Origin: Dactylosporangium vinaceum
Lineage (GTDB): Bacteria > Actinomycetota > Actinomycetes > Mycobacteriales > Micromonosporaceae
Length of the DNA: 64,000 nucleotides
Assembly: GCF_019904175.1 (NCBI RefSeq)
Contig: NZ_CP061913.1
Location: 4,650,001-4,714,000 of the forward strand
Reading direction: 5' to 3'
Part shown: one piece after another, positions 50,701 to 59,076 of the stretch
Numbering within the stretch: position 1 is the stretch's first letter
How the letters are laid out: the number at the start of each line of letters is the position of its first letter
The notes under the pieces: generated by a model
What the model was told of the DNA's origin: nothing
Database searches by the model: none
Seen by the model: only the letters and a program-made list of their open reading frames with translations
Made by a program: the position numbers and the translations under genes

Positions 50701-51473
50701 CAGTCGGCCCGCAGCGCGAGCACGACGACAGCGCCCGGTGGAGGGTTGCACATGGCCAGAAAAGCGGCGGATGTCGTACGTCCGGTCAGCAGCTCCTCGG
50801 CCTGGTCCACGACCAGCAGCACGGGCCCGCCGACCGCGGCGTCGACACCGCCGTCACCGTCCCCGACCGTCCCGGCGGCGTCGCCGTCCGACTCCGCGGC
50901 CCCCGGCCCCGGTTCACCGGTGGGGGCGGTGGGGAACACGGGCCCGTCGGCGTCGGGGGTGACGACCACGGCGGTCCACCCGGCGGCCCGCAGCGTCGCG
51001 ACGAGCCCGGCCCGCAGCAGCGACGACTTGCCGCTGCCGGACGCGCCGACCACGAGGATGGGCCCGCCCCCGCCGGCGTGGCGCGCCTCGACCCGCTCGC
51101 GCAGCGCGGCCGTCAGCTGCTCGCGGCCGAAGAACCAGTGCGCGTCGCCGGGCTGGAACCCGGCCAGGCCCCGGTACGGCTCCCCGTCGGCGCTGCGGGC
51201 GGCCGGCCGGTGCCGGATGCGGTGCCACGCGGCCAGCCAGTCCTCGACCTCGCCGGCCGGGACACCGCAGGCCGTGAGCACCCGCACGAACAGCGGCTGG
51301 GACTGCAGCGACGGCAGCCCCTTGCCGGAGAACCAGTCGCCGAGGGTGCTCAGCGACCCGCGGGCCCCGGCCTTCGCGGCGACCTGCCGGACCGACAGCC
51401 CGGCCGCTTCCCGCAGGCGGGTCAGGGCCTCGGCGAACGCGGCCCGATCTTCGACACCGTGAGGAGTACTCAT
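47730..51473 (-). CDS. HTH, nSTAND and WD40 repeat ATPase
   Basis: 1247-residue signalling ATPase. Residues 1-70: XRE-like helix-turn-helix (LREAAGLSVRQVAAKAG). Residues ~108-450: nSTAND domain opening with HWFFGREQL, P-loop GASGSGKS (143-150) and Walker B LLVVDQAEE (D223). A helical region follows, then a membrane-like segment near 519-541 (IAGLTALALSTLFLAGYAF), and from ~600 to the end about fourteen WD40 blades (VRLWDMS, VHVWSRAD, VWLWDVHD). ATG 51473 is chosen; GTG 51518 would lie on the palindrome. Architecture resembles conflict/immune STAND sensors but also developmental regulators. No effector domain visible. Confidence 0.9.
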   Translation of the reverse strand: MSTPHGVEDRAAFAEALTRLREAAGLSVRQVAAKAGARGSLSTLGDWFSGKGLPSLQSQPLFVRVLTACGVPAGEVEDWLAAWHRIRHRPAARSADGEPYRGLAGFQPGDAHWFFGREQLTAALRERVEARHAGGGGPILVVGASGSGKSSLLRAGLVATLRAAGWTAVVVTPDADGPVFPTAPTGEPGPGAAESDGDAAGTVGDGDGGVDAAVGGPVLLVVDQAEELLTGRTTSAAFLAMCNPPPGAVVVLALRADWYAQALADPYLVEVVRSHQFTVGPMSRDELRAVIVEPARRAGVDVEPGLVELLLTDAGAGPATLPLLAHVLWTMWRADRRLTLTGYRRAGGIRGAVAATAEEVYAGLPERQQDLARRLLTALVHVGADTLDTRRVVPAAALLAELAVDTAGTAEAEAVLERFVRHRLVTAEAGTVQLSHEALLTAWPRLHDWLRDGRSGLVMRGQLAAAAAAWRQDPSALYGGTRLAAAQDWAAEHPAELSPAVAEFLRASARHARRTTRRLYRTIAGLTALALSTLFLAGYAFQQRQAAVKQRNEALSRMIAGRADWLRDRDPALARPVAVAAYRTAPTLESRSSLLDAAATPAPARLGPFDRAAQAVVLLPGGRLVAAAGADHTVRLWDMSARPAGAPLTGPSAALFALAASPDGRLLAAAGADAKVYVWRIDDLAHPQALTPLDGPSGTVYALAFAPDGRELAAAGTDHAVHRWQIGTAAPGVLPQPALADPADTVQALAYSPDGRYLAAGTADRLVHVWSRADPARPVHTAAAAGHTGKVLALAFSPDSTLLASGGVDATVRLWDAATGTAHGAPITGPASWVNAVAFTPGGDRVLAGSSDKRVTVFETATGRRLQSLPHPAPVTAVALSADGHGLATAGTDGYVRLWTLPGPHLTGPAGGVFATAYSPDGATLATAGSDRAIRLWHLTDPAGPTLWTAPLSRPPGSGGYAGTAAWAPDGRLLAAATRTGEVDLWDVTDPAHPARSGASLTGGKDLIQTLAFNAAGTVLAAAGDDGRIYLWDVPGRRPLATIPGSPAIVLSVAFHPARPLLAATDTDGGVRLFDVTDPSAPRSVTTLGGFGGYAYSAAFSPDGHLLAVGSADKTIQLWDVRDPARPVAFPGRLTGASSYVDWVTFAPDGRHLAAAATDGTVWLWDVHDPGRPVAEATLGRGDDAYYVVAYSPDGSTLAAAGDDGITRLWGTDPQRAAREICRAPGAGITRAEWEQYVPAAPFAPPC

Positions 51474-51517
51474 TGCGCACAAGACCGTACCGAATGCGAC
51501 GTTTCCCGGATACAGCA

Positions 51518-51531
51518 CCTAGGATCCTAGG
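51518..51531. promoter_or_regulatory. Perfect 14-bp palindrome between STAND and GGDEF-EAL genes
   Basis: CCTAGGATCCTAGG, centred 51 bases before the STAND start and 131 bases before the GGDEF-EAL start. Symmetric sites like this are bound by HTH dimers; the XRE-like domain of the STAND protein is a natural candidate, which would make it autoregulatory. Confidence 0.65.
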
Positions 51532-51655
51532 ACGATTTACGCGAGGTGATCCCGATCCGCAACCTCAGGTCCGGTCAACGGGGCGGCGCCGGTGCCGACG
51601 AGTCCGGTAGTGCAGCCCGCTGTGGGCGGCCGGGGGTGCGCGACGGGAGCGGCCG

Positions 51656-53545
51656 GTGCCACGATCGCAAGCCAGACGGCGGGCCGCGTTTACCGGCCTC
51701 GCCCTGGTGCTGCTGGTGCTGACGGGCGTCAGTGTGCTCGGCACCGTGGCGACCCGGCACGCGGCGACGGCGTCGCGCACCGCCTCGTGGCTGGCCGAGG
51801 CGTACCACCGCGCGCACGAGGCCGTGTCGGCGCAGCAGCTCGCGCAGCGGCAGTACCGCCTGGAGCCCGAGCGGCACGCCCGCGCCGACCACGCCGACGC
51901 CGCGAACGCGCTCGACGGAGCGCTCAAGGACATCGAGGCCCGCGGTGCCGCGCACGACCGGACCCTTGTCGCGCAGGTGCGCACGCTGCAGCGGCAGTAC
52001 CTGGCGGCGGCCGAGTCGCTGTTCCTGGCCATCGACCGGGCCGACCCCGTCAGCATCCGCGAGATCGACGAGGACTCCGTCGACCCGCTGTCGCACCAGG
52101 TCGCCTCGATGCTGCGCGACGCCGAGGACGAGCAGAACGCCACCGTCGCGGCCACCAGCGACCGGCTGGAGCAGGTCGAGGAGCTGGTGTTCGTGGCCAC
52201 GCTGTCGACGTTCGCCGTGGGCCTGGCCATGATCGTGGTGTTCGGGGCCGTCGCGACCGGCTACCAGCGGCGCCTGGTCCGCCAGGCGATGCACGACGAG
52301 CTGACGGGCCTGCCGAACCGGGCCGTGTTCACGGCCCGCACCACCGAGGCCCTCGACGGCGGCCCGTCGGTGCTCATGCTGGACCTGGACCGGTTCAAGG
52401 AGGTCAACGACACTCTCGGCCACCAGTACGGCGACGAGCTGCTGCGGCAGGTCGCGGCCCGCACGGCGGCGGCGGTGCGCGCGACGGACACGGTGGCCCG
52501 GCTGGCCGGCGACGAGTTCGCGATCCTGCTGCCGGCGACCGGGGCGCCGGACGCGACCCGCCTCGCGGAGCGCATCCAGGCGTCGCTGCACCGCAGCTTC
52601 GACCTCGACGACGTGACAGTGGACATCGAGGTGTCCATCGGGGTCGCGTCCGCACCGCAGGACGACCTCATCCGGTGCGCCGACATCGCCATGTACGCGG
52701 CCAAGGACACCAAGACCGGCATCGTCGCCTACCAGCCGGCGCTGCACACCGAGGACAGCAGCCGGCTGCAGCTGCTCGGCGACCTGCGCCGGGCCCTGGA
52801 CGCCGACGACCAGATCACGCTGCACTACCAGCCGAAGGTCTCCCTCGCCGACGGGGCGGTGTGCGGGGTCGAGGCGCTCGTGCGGTGGCGGCACCCGGAG
52901 CGCGGCCCGATCGCACCGGCCGACTTCATCCCGGTCGCGGAGACGACGGGCCTCATCACCAGGCTGACGTTGTACGTCCTGCGCCACGCCCTGGCCCAGG
53001 CGCGGGACTGGCTCGACGCGGGCCGCGCGCTGCCGGTCGCGGTGAACCTGTCCCCGCGGTGCCTGCTCGACCCGGGCCTCGTCGAGGACGTGACGCGCCT
53101 GCTGGCCGAGTTCCGGGTGCCGGCCGGGCGGCTGCGGCTGGAGGTCACGGAGTCGGCGGTGATGGCGAACCCGGCCCTGGCCACGGCGACCCTGCGGCAG
53201 CTGCACGAGCTCGGGGTGCACCTGTCCATCGACGACTACGGCACCGGGTATTCGTCGATGGCGTACCTCAAGGCGCTGCCCGTCGACGAGCTGAAGGTGG
53301 ACCGGACGTTCGTGCAGCACATGGACACCGACCACGACGACGCGGTGCTGGTGCGCGGGGCGATCGAGCTGGGCCACAACCTGGGCATGACGGTCGTCGC
53401 CGAGGGCGTCGAGACGGAGGCCCACGCGGAGGCACTGCGCGCGCTCGGCTGCGACATCGCCCAGGGCTACCACTACGCGCGCCCGCTGCCCGCCGAGGAC
53501 CTCGAGCTGTGGCTGCACGCCCGGCACCCGGCCTACCTGTTCTAG
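51656..53545 (+). CDS. Bifunctional GGDEF-EAL c-di-GMP protein
   Basis: 629-residue membrane protein. One N-terminal helix, a periplasmic helical sensor region (residues ~30-175), a second helix near 182-203, then GGDEF with A-site motif AGDEF (284-288) and EAL with catalytic EAL at 406-408, plus the NLSPRCLLDP, DDYGTGYSS and EGVET motifs needed for phosphodiesterase activity. Both domains look intact; AGDEF is a common active variant. The GTG at 51656 has GGGAG upstream. It shares its promoter region with the nSTAND gene and a 14-bp palindrome. Confidence 0.94.
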   Translation: MPRSQARRRAAFTGLALVLLVLTGVSVLGTVATRHAATASRTASWLAEAYHRAHEAVSAQQLAQRQYRLEPERHARADHADAANALDGALKDIEARGAAHDRTLVAQVRTLQRQYLAAAESLFLAIDRADPVSIREIDEDSVDPLSHQVASMLRDAEDEQNATVAATSDRLEQVEELVFVATLSTFAVGLAMIVVFGAVATGYQRRLVRQAMHDELTGLPNRAVFTARTTEALDGGPSVLMLDLDRFKEVNDTLGHQYGDELLRQVAARTAAAVRATDTVARLAGDEFAILLPATGAPDATRLAERIQASLHRSFDLDDVTVDIEVSIGVASAPQDDLIRCADIAMYAAKDTKTGIVAYQPALHTEDSSRLQLLGDLRRALDADDQITLHYQPKVSLADGAVCGVEALVRWRHPERGPIAPADFIPVAETTGLITRLTLYVLRHALAQARDWLDAGRALPVAVNLSPRCLLDPGLVEDVTRLLAEFRVPAGRLRLEVTESAVMANPALATATLRQLHELGVHLSIDDYGTGYSSMAYLKALPVDELKVDRTFVQHMDTDHDDAVLVRGAIELGHNLGMTVVAEGVETEAHAEALRALGCDIAQGYHYARPLPAEDLELWLHARHPAYLF

Positions 53546-53657
53546 TCCTCCGGTGCGCGTCGACGGCAGCGCGGCGGGTGGTCGGCCGGGGGCCAGGGCC
53601 GTGGTGAACGTGGCGATGTCGCCGCGGCGTGGATTGACACGTTCTGAGGATCGCGAC

Positions 53658-54728
53658 TCAGCCGGCCGTGCGGACGTAGGGGCGTACCGAGTCGCGGATG
53701 ACCAGGTGGGTGCCGAGCAGCACATGGTCACGGCCCGAACCGGTTTGCACGTTGCTGAGCGCCATGCGCGCGGCGGCGCGGCCCAGCTCCTCGTGCGGCA
53801 GGTGAACGGTCGTCAGCGGTGGCGTGAGCTCCTGGGCGAACGCGAGGTCGTCGAACCCGACGACTGACACGTCGTCGGGCACTCGCCGGCCGGCTTCGCG
53901 CAAGGCGGTCAGAGCGCCCGAGGCGATCGTGTCGGTGCCGGTGAACACGGCGGAAAAGTCCGCGTCCTCGCGTAGGAGCCGTTGTACGCCCAGGTAGCCG
54001 GCGGTGCGGTCCAGCACCGTGTGGTCAGCGATGATCAGGCGTTCGTCGACTTCGACGCCGAAATCGGCGCAGGCCTTGCGGTATCCGGCGACGCGTTGGT
54101 CGGTGGTGGTGAACCCGTGCCGGCCGGTGATCAGCGCGATCCGCCGGTGACCGGCCGACAGCAGGTAGCTGGTGGCGGCGTATGCCCCACCGATGTTGTC
54201 GTACTCCACGACCAGGGCCGGGATGTCCGGGCCGGGTGACGGACGCCCGCACAGCACCAGGCGCGAGCCAAGGGTCTGGACATAGCCGCGGACCCGGTCC
54301 CGGTAGTCGGCGCTGTCGACCACCCCGCCGACGAGCAGGACTCCCTCGGCGTTCATCTCGCGCATGAGCCGTACTGCGTCGGTCTCCTGCTTGGCCTCGC
54401 CCTGGGTGGTGAAGATCGCGCAGAAGCGGCCGGATTCGGCGGCGTGTTCCTGCACCCCGGCGGCGACGTGCTGCACGAACGGCGACCGCACGTCGGTGGC
54501 GATCACCGCGATCATCGGTGTCGGCCGGCCGGACAGGCCGCGCGCATGGGCGTTGACGACGTAGTCGAGGTCGCGGACGGCCTGCTGCACCTTGGCGAGG
54601 GTCGTGGGCGTCACCGTTCGGTCGCCGGCCAGTGCCCGCGAGACCGTCGCGACCGAGACCCCGGCGTGCTGGGCGACATCGCGGATCGTGACACGGCCCG
54701 GACGGTCCGCTGCTTGTGTCCTCGACAT
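53658..54728 (-). CDS. LacI-family transcriptional regulator
   Basis: 356 residues: N-terminal LacI helix-turn-helix with TIRDVAQHAGVSVATVSRAL and hinge NAHARGLSG, then a periplasmic-binding-protein-like sugar domain (MIAVIATDVRSPFVQHVAAG, GVLLVGGVVDSADY, IALITGRHGFTT). It sits at the edge of the glycoside locus and is divergent from the isomerase gene. A near-consensus operator lies in the shared 71 bases at 54767-54780, and two related sites precede the other promoters, so it is the likely repressor of the locus. Confidence 0.93.
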   Translation of the reverse strand: MSRTQAADRPGRVTIRDVAQHAGVSVATVSRALAGDRTVTPTTLAKVQQAVRDLDYVVNAHARGLSGRPTPMIAVIATDVRSPFVQHVAAGVQEHAAESGRFCAIFTTQGEAKQETDAVRLMREMNAEGVLLVGGVVDSADYRDRVRGYVQTLGSRLVLCGRPSPGPDIPALVVEYDNIGGAYAATSYLLSAGHRRIALITGRHGFTTTDQRVAGYRKACADFGVEVDERLIIADHTVLDRTAGYLGVQRLLREDADFSAVFTGTDTIASGALTALREAGRRVPDDVSVVGFDDLAFAQELTPPLTTVHLPHEELGRAAARMALSNVQTGSGRDHVLLGTHLVIRDSVRPYVRTAG

Positions 54729-54766
54729 CGTCGGGAACGCTCCTTCGGCGGTGCTTGATCAACGAA

Positions 54767-54780
54767 TGAAATCGGTTCCT
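54767..54780. promoter_or_regulatory. LacI-type operator between lacI and the isomerase gene
   Basis: TGAAATCGGTTCCT matches the LacI-family consensus TGnAAnCGnTTnCA at nine of ten fixed positions and lies 20 bases before the isomerase start. It shares TGnAATCGGT with the site at 59227. Confidence 0.65.
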
Positions 54781-54799
54781 GTAATGATACATTTCGCGG

Positions 54800-55603
54800 G
54801 TGAAGCTGGCGTTCTCCACCTTAGGTTGCTCGGGTATGCCGCTCGCCGAGGTGGCCGCCATGGCCGCGCGCACCGGCTGGTCGGGCCTGGAACTTCGCTC
54901 CGCCCCCGATGAGCCGATCCATACGGGCACCCCCTGGGCGGACCGGGTGGCCGCCCGGGCCGACCTCGGTGCGGCGGCCCCGGTCTGCGTCGCCTCCTAC
55001 GTCCGGGTGGCCGCCGGGTCCGACGACGGGGATGTGGTGGCGGCGCTGCTCGCCGAGGCGGGGCTCGCCGCCGACCTCGGGGCCGGGGCGGTCCGCGTGT
55101 TCGCAGGCGCCGGGGGCCCGGACGGTCCGGTCGACGGCGACCCCGATGCGGCGCAGCCGGCGGCCCGCCGGCTCCGGGCCGCCGCCGACTCCCTGCCCGG
55201 CGACGTCGAACTCTGGCTGGAGACCCACGACTCGCACGCCAGCGGCGCGGCCGTCGCGCGGGTCCTCGACCTGGTCGGGCACCCACGGGTGCGGGCGGTC
55301 TGGGACATCGCGCATCCCTGGGGACGGGGCGAGCCGATCCCGGTGACCGCAAGGCTGCTCGCGCCGCACCTCGCGCACGTGCAGATCAAGGACCAGCGCT
55401 CGGCCGCCGACCGCACCCCGGTGCGCCTGGGCACCGGGGTGCTGCCGCTGACGGCGATGTTCGACGCGCTCGGCGGGCTCGGATACCGCGGGTGGCTGAG
55501 CCTGGAATGGGAGCGCAAGTGGCACCCGTCGGCGGAGCCGCTGGAGGCGGTCCTCGTCGCCGGCCGGGAATACCTGCAGTCCCGGTTACTGCCGCATCGG
55601 TAG
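54800..55603 (+). CDS. Sugar phosphate isomerase/epimerase (xylose-isomerase-like TIM barrel)
   Basis: 267-residue TIM-barrel protein of the AP-endonuclease-2/sugar isomerase family. Seen are KLAFSTLGCSGMPLAEVA, LELRSAPDEPIHTG, the metal-ligand region WLETHDSHASG and VWDIAHPWGRGEPI, and a C-terminal WLSLEWERKWHP. The metal ligands (Glu, Asp, His, Glu) are present. The GTG at 54800 is immediately after the LacI operator. Role inferred: isomerisation or epimerisation of the imported sugar derivative. It overlaps the convergent serine hydrolase gene end by 18 bases. Confidence 0.87.
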   Translation: MKLAFSTLGCSGMPLAEVAAMAARTGWSGLELRSAPDEPIHTGTPWADRVAARADLGAAAPVCVASYVRVAAGSDDGDVVAALLAEAGLAADLGAGAVRVFAGAGGPDGPVDGDPDAAQPAARRLRAAADSLPGDVELWLETHDSHASGAAVARVLDLVGHPRVRAVWDIAHPWGRGEPIPVTARLLAPHLAHVQIKDQRSAADRTPVRLGTGVLPLTAMFDALGGLGYRGWLSLEWERKWHPSAEPLEAVLVAGREYLQSRLLPHR

Positions 55604-56566
55604 CCCGGTGGTGAAGGCGTTGAGCAGATTGTCGAGCTGGACGCCGGGGACGCCCGGGTAGAGGTTGTTCACCAGCAGCACGACGCAGGCATCGTGGTCC
55701 GGGTACAGCCACCACTGGCAGCCGGACCAGCCGCCGTGACCGTACACGCGGCGTTCCAGCAGGGTCGTCGACCGGTCCCGCAGCGTCCAGGTCAGTCCCC
55801 AGTCCTGCTCGGCGAACATCGGGTCGGCGCTGAGGATCGGCAGCCCGGTCGACTGCGGGGTGGTCATCGCCGCGAGGGTCACCGGGTGCACGGCGGCGCC
55901 GTCGCCGCGCAGCAGCGAGCTGCCGAGCCGCAGCAGGCCGTCGGCCCGGGCGAGCAGGCCGGCGCCGGGGTGGCGGGTCCGCCGGAACGACGCAGAGTCG
56001 GCAACGAACCGGTCGATCTCGGTGACGGCGACGGCGGGGCAGCCGGGATCGAACGTCATCGCGTCGCCGCCCGGGAGTTCGGCGAGGTGCTCGTCCACCG
56101 TCCGGCCGCTCGCGTGCTCGATCATCGCGGCGATGCCTTCGAACGCGAGGCTCGAGTACTGCACCGCAGTGCCGGCGCGGAACACCGCAGGCGCGTCGAT
56201 CAGCGCCTGGCGCAGCCCGCCAGGGGGGTCGACCTTCCCGTCGAGCACGCCGCTGGTGTGGGTGAGCAGATGCCGCAGGGTCACCTCGTCGGTGCGGCCC
56301 GGGCCGAAGCCGGGCAGGACCTCCCGCAGGGGCTGACGCAGCGACAGCAGTCCCTGTTCGACCAGGCGCAGCGCGATGAGCCCGACGACGGGCTTGGTCA
56401 CCGAGAACACTGCGAAGTGCTCGTCCGCCGAGGTTCCACGGCCGAACGGCTCCAGCAGGACGGTGCCGCCGGAGGTGGCGACGCCGAACACGCCGCGGTC
56501 GAGGCGGCCGTCATCGACGGCGGCGGAGATCCAGCGGAGCGCGGCATCGTAGGGGCGGTCGGTCAT
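55586..56566 (-). CDS. Serine hydrolase, class C beta-lactamase/esterase family
   Basis: 326-residue penicillin-binding-protein-like serine hydrolase. The SxxK motif is SVTK (within FAVFSVTKPVVGLIAL), the YxN-like motif is YSS (VQYSSLAFEG), and the KTG-equivalent is HGG (VYGHGGWSG). No signal peptide, so it is cytoplasmic and probably an esterase rather than a resistance enzyme. It follows the GH1 gene with a 4-base gap, hence likely co-translated; removal of an acyl group from a glycoside is a plausible role. Confidence 0.9.
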   Translation of the reverse strand: MTDRPYDAALRWISAAVDDGRLDRGVFGVATSGGTVLLEPFGRGTSADEHFAVFSVTKPVVGLIALRLVEQGLLSLRQPLREVLPGFGPGRTDEVTLRHLLTHTSGVLDGKVDPPGGLRQALIDAPAVFRAGTAVQYSSLAFEGIAAMIEHASGRTVDEHLAELPGGDAMTFDPGCPAVAVTEIDRFVADSASFRRTRHPGAGLLARADGLLRLGSSLLRGDGAAVHPVTLAAMTTPQSTGLPILSADPMFAEQDWGLTWTLRDRSTTLLERRVYGHGGWSGCQWWLYPDHDACVVLLVNNLYPGVPGVQLDNLLNAFTTGLPMRQ

Positions 56567-56570
56567 CGGT

Positions 56571-57947
56571 TCACATCTTCCCTTCGTCGGGTGCGGGCAA
56601 TGCGTTGGCGGCGACGACCCGGGCGTACCAGGTGGCGCTGGACTTGAGGGTCCGCCGCTGGGTGGGGTAGTCGACCGCGATCAGCCCGAACCGTTTGGTG
56701 TAGCCCATCGCCCATTCGAAGTTGTCGAGCAGCGACCAGGCGAAGTAGCCGCGCACGTCGACCCCGGCGGCGATCGCCGCGTGCAGTGCGCGCAGGTGGC
56801 CGTCGAGGTAGCCGACGCGGTCACGGTCGTCGACGGTGCCGTCCGCGCCGGGAACGTCGTCGAAGGCCGCGCCGTTCTCGGTGATGTGCACCGGCGGCAA
56901 CCCGGGATAGCGCTCGCGCAGCCCGCACAGCACCTGCCGCAGCCCGTCGGGCTCGACCGGCCAGCCCATCTCGGTGTAGGTGAGGCCGTCCGGGCGGACC
57001 TCTGCGACCCGCAGCGCCGGGCTCCCTGCGGTCGCTGACGGGTCGGCGCGGACGTGGGTGCGGTTGTAGAAGTTGACGCCGAGGAAGTCCAGCGGTGCGG
57101 CGATCGTCCGCAGGTCGCCGTCGTGCAGATGCCCCAGGTCGGCCTGCGGCGCGTACCAGTCGAGCATGTCGCGCGGGTAGGCACCGGTGAGGACGGGGTC
57201 GAGGAACATCCGGTTGTGGTGCCCGTCGAACCGGGCGGCGGCGGCGACGTCTTCGGCCGCGTCGGTGGCCGGGACGGCGACGGTGAGGTTCAGCGCGATG
57301 CCGACCCGGGTGTCCGGGTGGCGCCCGGCGCGCAGCCGGGTGGTCGCCAGGCCGTGGCCGAGCAGCAGGTGGTGCGCGGCGGCCAGGGCCCGGCCGGTGT
57401 CGCGGAGGCCGGGCGCGTGCACACCGGCGCTGTGGCCGGCCCACGCCGCGACCGCCGGTTCGTTCACGGTGACCCACCACGGCACGAGATCACCGAGCGC
57501 GTCGTGGACGGTCGCCGCGTAGTCGGCGAACCGCTCGGCGGTGTCGCGGTGGGCCCAGCCGCCCCGGTCCTGCAGCGGCTGCGGCAGGTCCCAGTGGTAG
57601 CAGGTCACCATCGGCGTGATCCCGCGCTGTCGGCACGCCTCGGCGACCCGCCGGTAGTGGTCCAGGCCGCGCCGGTTCAGCGTGCGGCCGTCGGGGAGGA
57701 CCCGGGGCCAGGCGACCGAGAAGCGGTACGCCGTGATGCCGATGCGCCGCGCGAGGTCGAGATCCTCCGGGTAGCGGTGGTAGTGGTCGCAGGCCTCGGC
57801 GCCGGTGCTGCCGTCGGCGATGTGTTCGGGGCGGGCGGCGAACGTGTCCCAGATCGACGGTCCGCGGCCGTCGGCGTCGACGGCGCCTTCGACCTGGTAC
57901 GCGGAGGTCGCGGCGCCCCACAGGAAGCCGGGCGGGAAGGTGGCCAC
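56571..57947 (-). CDS. GH1 family beta-glycosidase
   Basis: 458-residue GH1 enzyme, usual length. Start MATFPPGFLWGAATSAYQVEG is standard. Acid/base E163 in WVTVNEPAVAAW, nucleophile E357 in VHITENGAAF, and the C-terminal VDVRGYFAWSLLDNFEWAMG. No signal peptide, so the substrate is imported first, by the ABC system downstream. Acts on beta-glucosides or similar. The serine hydrolase follows it by 4 bases; the dehydrogenase gene precedes it by 101 bases. Confidence 0.96.
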   Translation of the reverse strand: MATFPPGFLWGAATSAYQVEGAVDADGRGPSIWDTFAARPEHIADGSTGAEACDHYHRYPEDLDLARRIGITAYRFSVAWPRVLPDGRTLNRRGLDHYRRVAEACRQRGITPMVTCYHWDLPQPLQDRGGWAHRDTAERFADYAATVHDALGDLVPWWVTVNEPAVAAWAGHSAGVHAPGLRDTGRALAAAHHLLLGHGLATTRLRAGRHPDTRVGIALNLTVAVPATDAAEDVAAAARFDGHHNRMFLDPVLTGAYPRDMLDWYAPQADLGHLHDGDLRTIAAPLDFLGVNFYNRTHVRADPSATAGSPALRVAEVRPDGLTYTEMGWPVEPDGLRQVLCGLRERYPGLPPVHITENGAAFDDVPGADGTVDDRDRVGYLDGHLRALHAAIAAGVDVRGYFAWSLLDNFEWAMGYTKRFGLIAVDYPTQRRTLKSSATWYARVVAANALPAPDEGKM

Positions 57948-58048
57948 GGTCAGCCGCCCGGCGTCGCGGCGGCTGCGGTCCCCACCACGCCGGCGAGGGC
58001 CTGTCGGCGGTTGCAGCGGTAAGGCACGGGTCTACCTCCGGTGAGGGG

Positions 58049-59050
58049 TCAGGCGAGGATCGGAAGGTCGGCGCGGTGGACCTGGCCCAGCAGCGGCTCA
58101 CCGAGCAGGAAGCGCTCCAGCTCGTCGACGGCGAAGTCGCCGAGCCGTCGCAGCTCGCTGCCCTGCACACCGGCGACATGCGGTGTGATCAGGACATTGG
58201 GCAGGCTGAACAGCGGGTGGCCGGGCGGTAGGGGCTCGGGGTCGGTGACGTCGAGGACGGCGTCGATGCGGCCGCTGGCGCAGGCGGCGGTGAGCGCCTC
58301 GGTGTCGACCAGGGCGCCGCGGGCGGTGTTGATCAGGGTGGCGCCGTCGGGCATCAGCGCCAGTCGCCGGGCGTCGATGAGGTGCCGGGTGGCGGGGATC
58401 GCCGGGGCGTGCAGGGTGAGGATGCCGGCGCGGCGGCAGCACTCGTCGACGTCGACCAGCTCGGCGCCGAGCGCGGCGGCGTCGGCGGGGTCGAGGTAGG
58501 GGTCGCTGACGAGCACCCGATATCCGGCCGCGGCCAGTCGTGGGATGACGCGCCGGCCGATCCTTGAGGCGCCGATCACGCCGACGACGCGGCCGTCGTT
58601 GCCGTCGACGCGCTGGGCGTGGTTGGGGAAGTGCCCGGCGGCGTACCGGCGGGCCGCGGGCAGCGCCCGTTTCCCGGCGAGGACCACGACCGCGAGGGTG
58701 AAGTCGGCGACCGGGCCGGCGCCGGCGTCGGCGGCCGAGGAAATCGTGATGCCGCGCTGCCAGGCGTCCTCGGTCAGCAGCGGCTTGACGGTGCCGCCGG
58801 CGTGGAATATCGCCGTCAGCCGGGGTGCGGCGGCGAGCACCGCCGCGTCGACCGGTGGGCAGCCCCAGCCGGTGATGAGGACGTCCGTGGCGGCGAGGTC
58901 CGGGCCGACCGACGCGACGGCGAAGTCCGTGACCGGCGTGTCGGGGACGACCGTGACCAGGCCGTCGAGCCGCCGGCGCAGATCCGGCGGGAGTAGCCGC
59001 CCGGTGATCTCGGGCCACATCGCCACCATCGCCCGGATCGGCTGCCGCAT
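58049..59050 (-). CDS. D-2-hydroxyacid dehydrogenase
   Basis: 333-residue NAD-dependent dehydrogenase. Rossmann motif GVIGASRIGRRVI, catalytic Arg in NTARGALVD, Glu in the DPEPLP region and His in LITPHVAGVQG are all visible. The N-terminal MRQPIRAMVAMWPEITGRLLP is typical of the GyaR/phosphoglycerate-dehydrogenase-like clade found in sugar-acid pathways. The ATG at 59050 has GGGAGG upstream; an earlier in-frame TTG at 59077 is rejected. A LacI-type operator sits 13 bases upstream of the start, so it is probably the first gene of the minus-strand operon. Confidence 0.92.
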   Translation of the reverse strand: MRQPIRAMVAMWPEITGRLLPPDLRRRLDGLVTVVPDTPVTDFAVASVGPDLAATDVLITGWGCPPVDAAVLAAAPRLTAIFHAGGTVKPLLTEDAWQRGITISSAADAGAGPVADFTLAVVVLAGKRALPAARRYAAGHFPNHAQRVDGNDGRVVGVIGASRIGRRVIPRLAAAGYRVLVSDPYLDPADAAALGAELVDVDECCRRAGILTLHAPAIPATRHLIDARRLALMPDGATLINTARGALVDTEALTAACASGRIDAVLDVTDPEPLPPGHPLFSLPNVLITPHVAGVQGSELRRLGDFAVDELERFLLGEPLLGQVHRADLPILA

Positions 59051-59062
59051 GAGTGCCTCCCA

Positions 59063-59076
59063 TGTAACCGTATTCA
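59063..59076. promoter_or_regulatory. LacI-type operator before the hydroxyacid dehydrogenase operon
   Basis: TGTAACCGTATTCA matches TGnAAnCGnTTnCA at nine of ten fixed positions. It lies just upstream of the minus-strand start at 59050, placed to block transcription of the dehydrogenase/GH1/hydrolase genes. Confidence 0.65.

Noticed and set aside
46320..51530. Very long plus-strand open frames opposite the nSTAND-WD40 gene
   Set aside because: They are antisense shadows caused by high GC: residue composition is Arg/Gly/Pro-rich, no ribosome sites, and the minus strand has clear motifs.
58002..58015. Further LacI-type operator TGTCGGCGGTTGCA between the dehydrogenase and GH1 genes
   Set aside because: Eight of ten fixed positions, but AA is replaced by CG in a GC-rich setting; chance match is likely and there is no promoter there.
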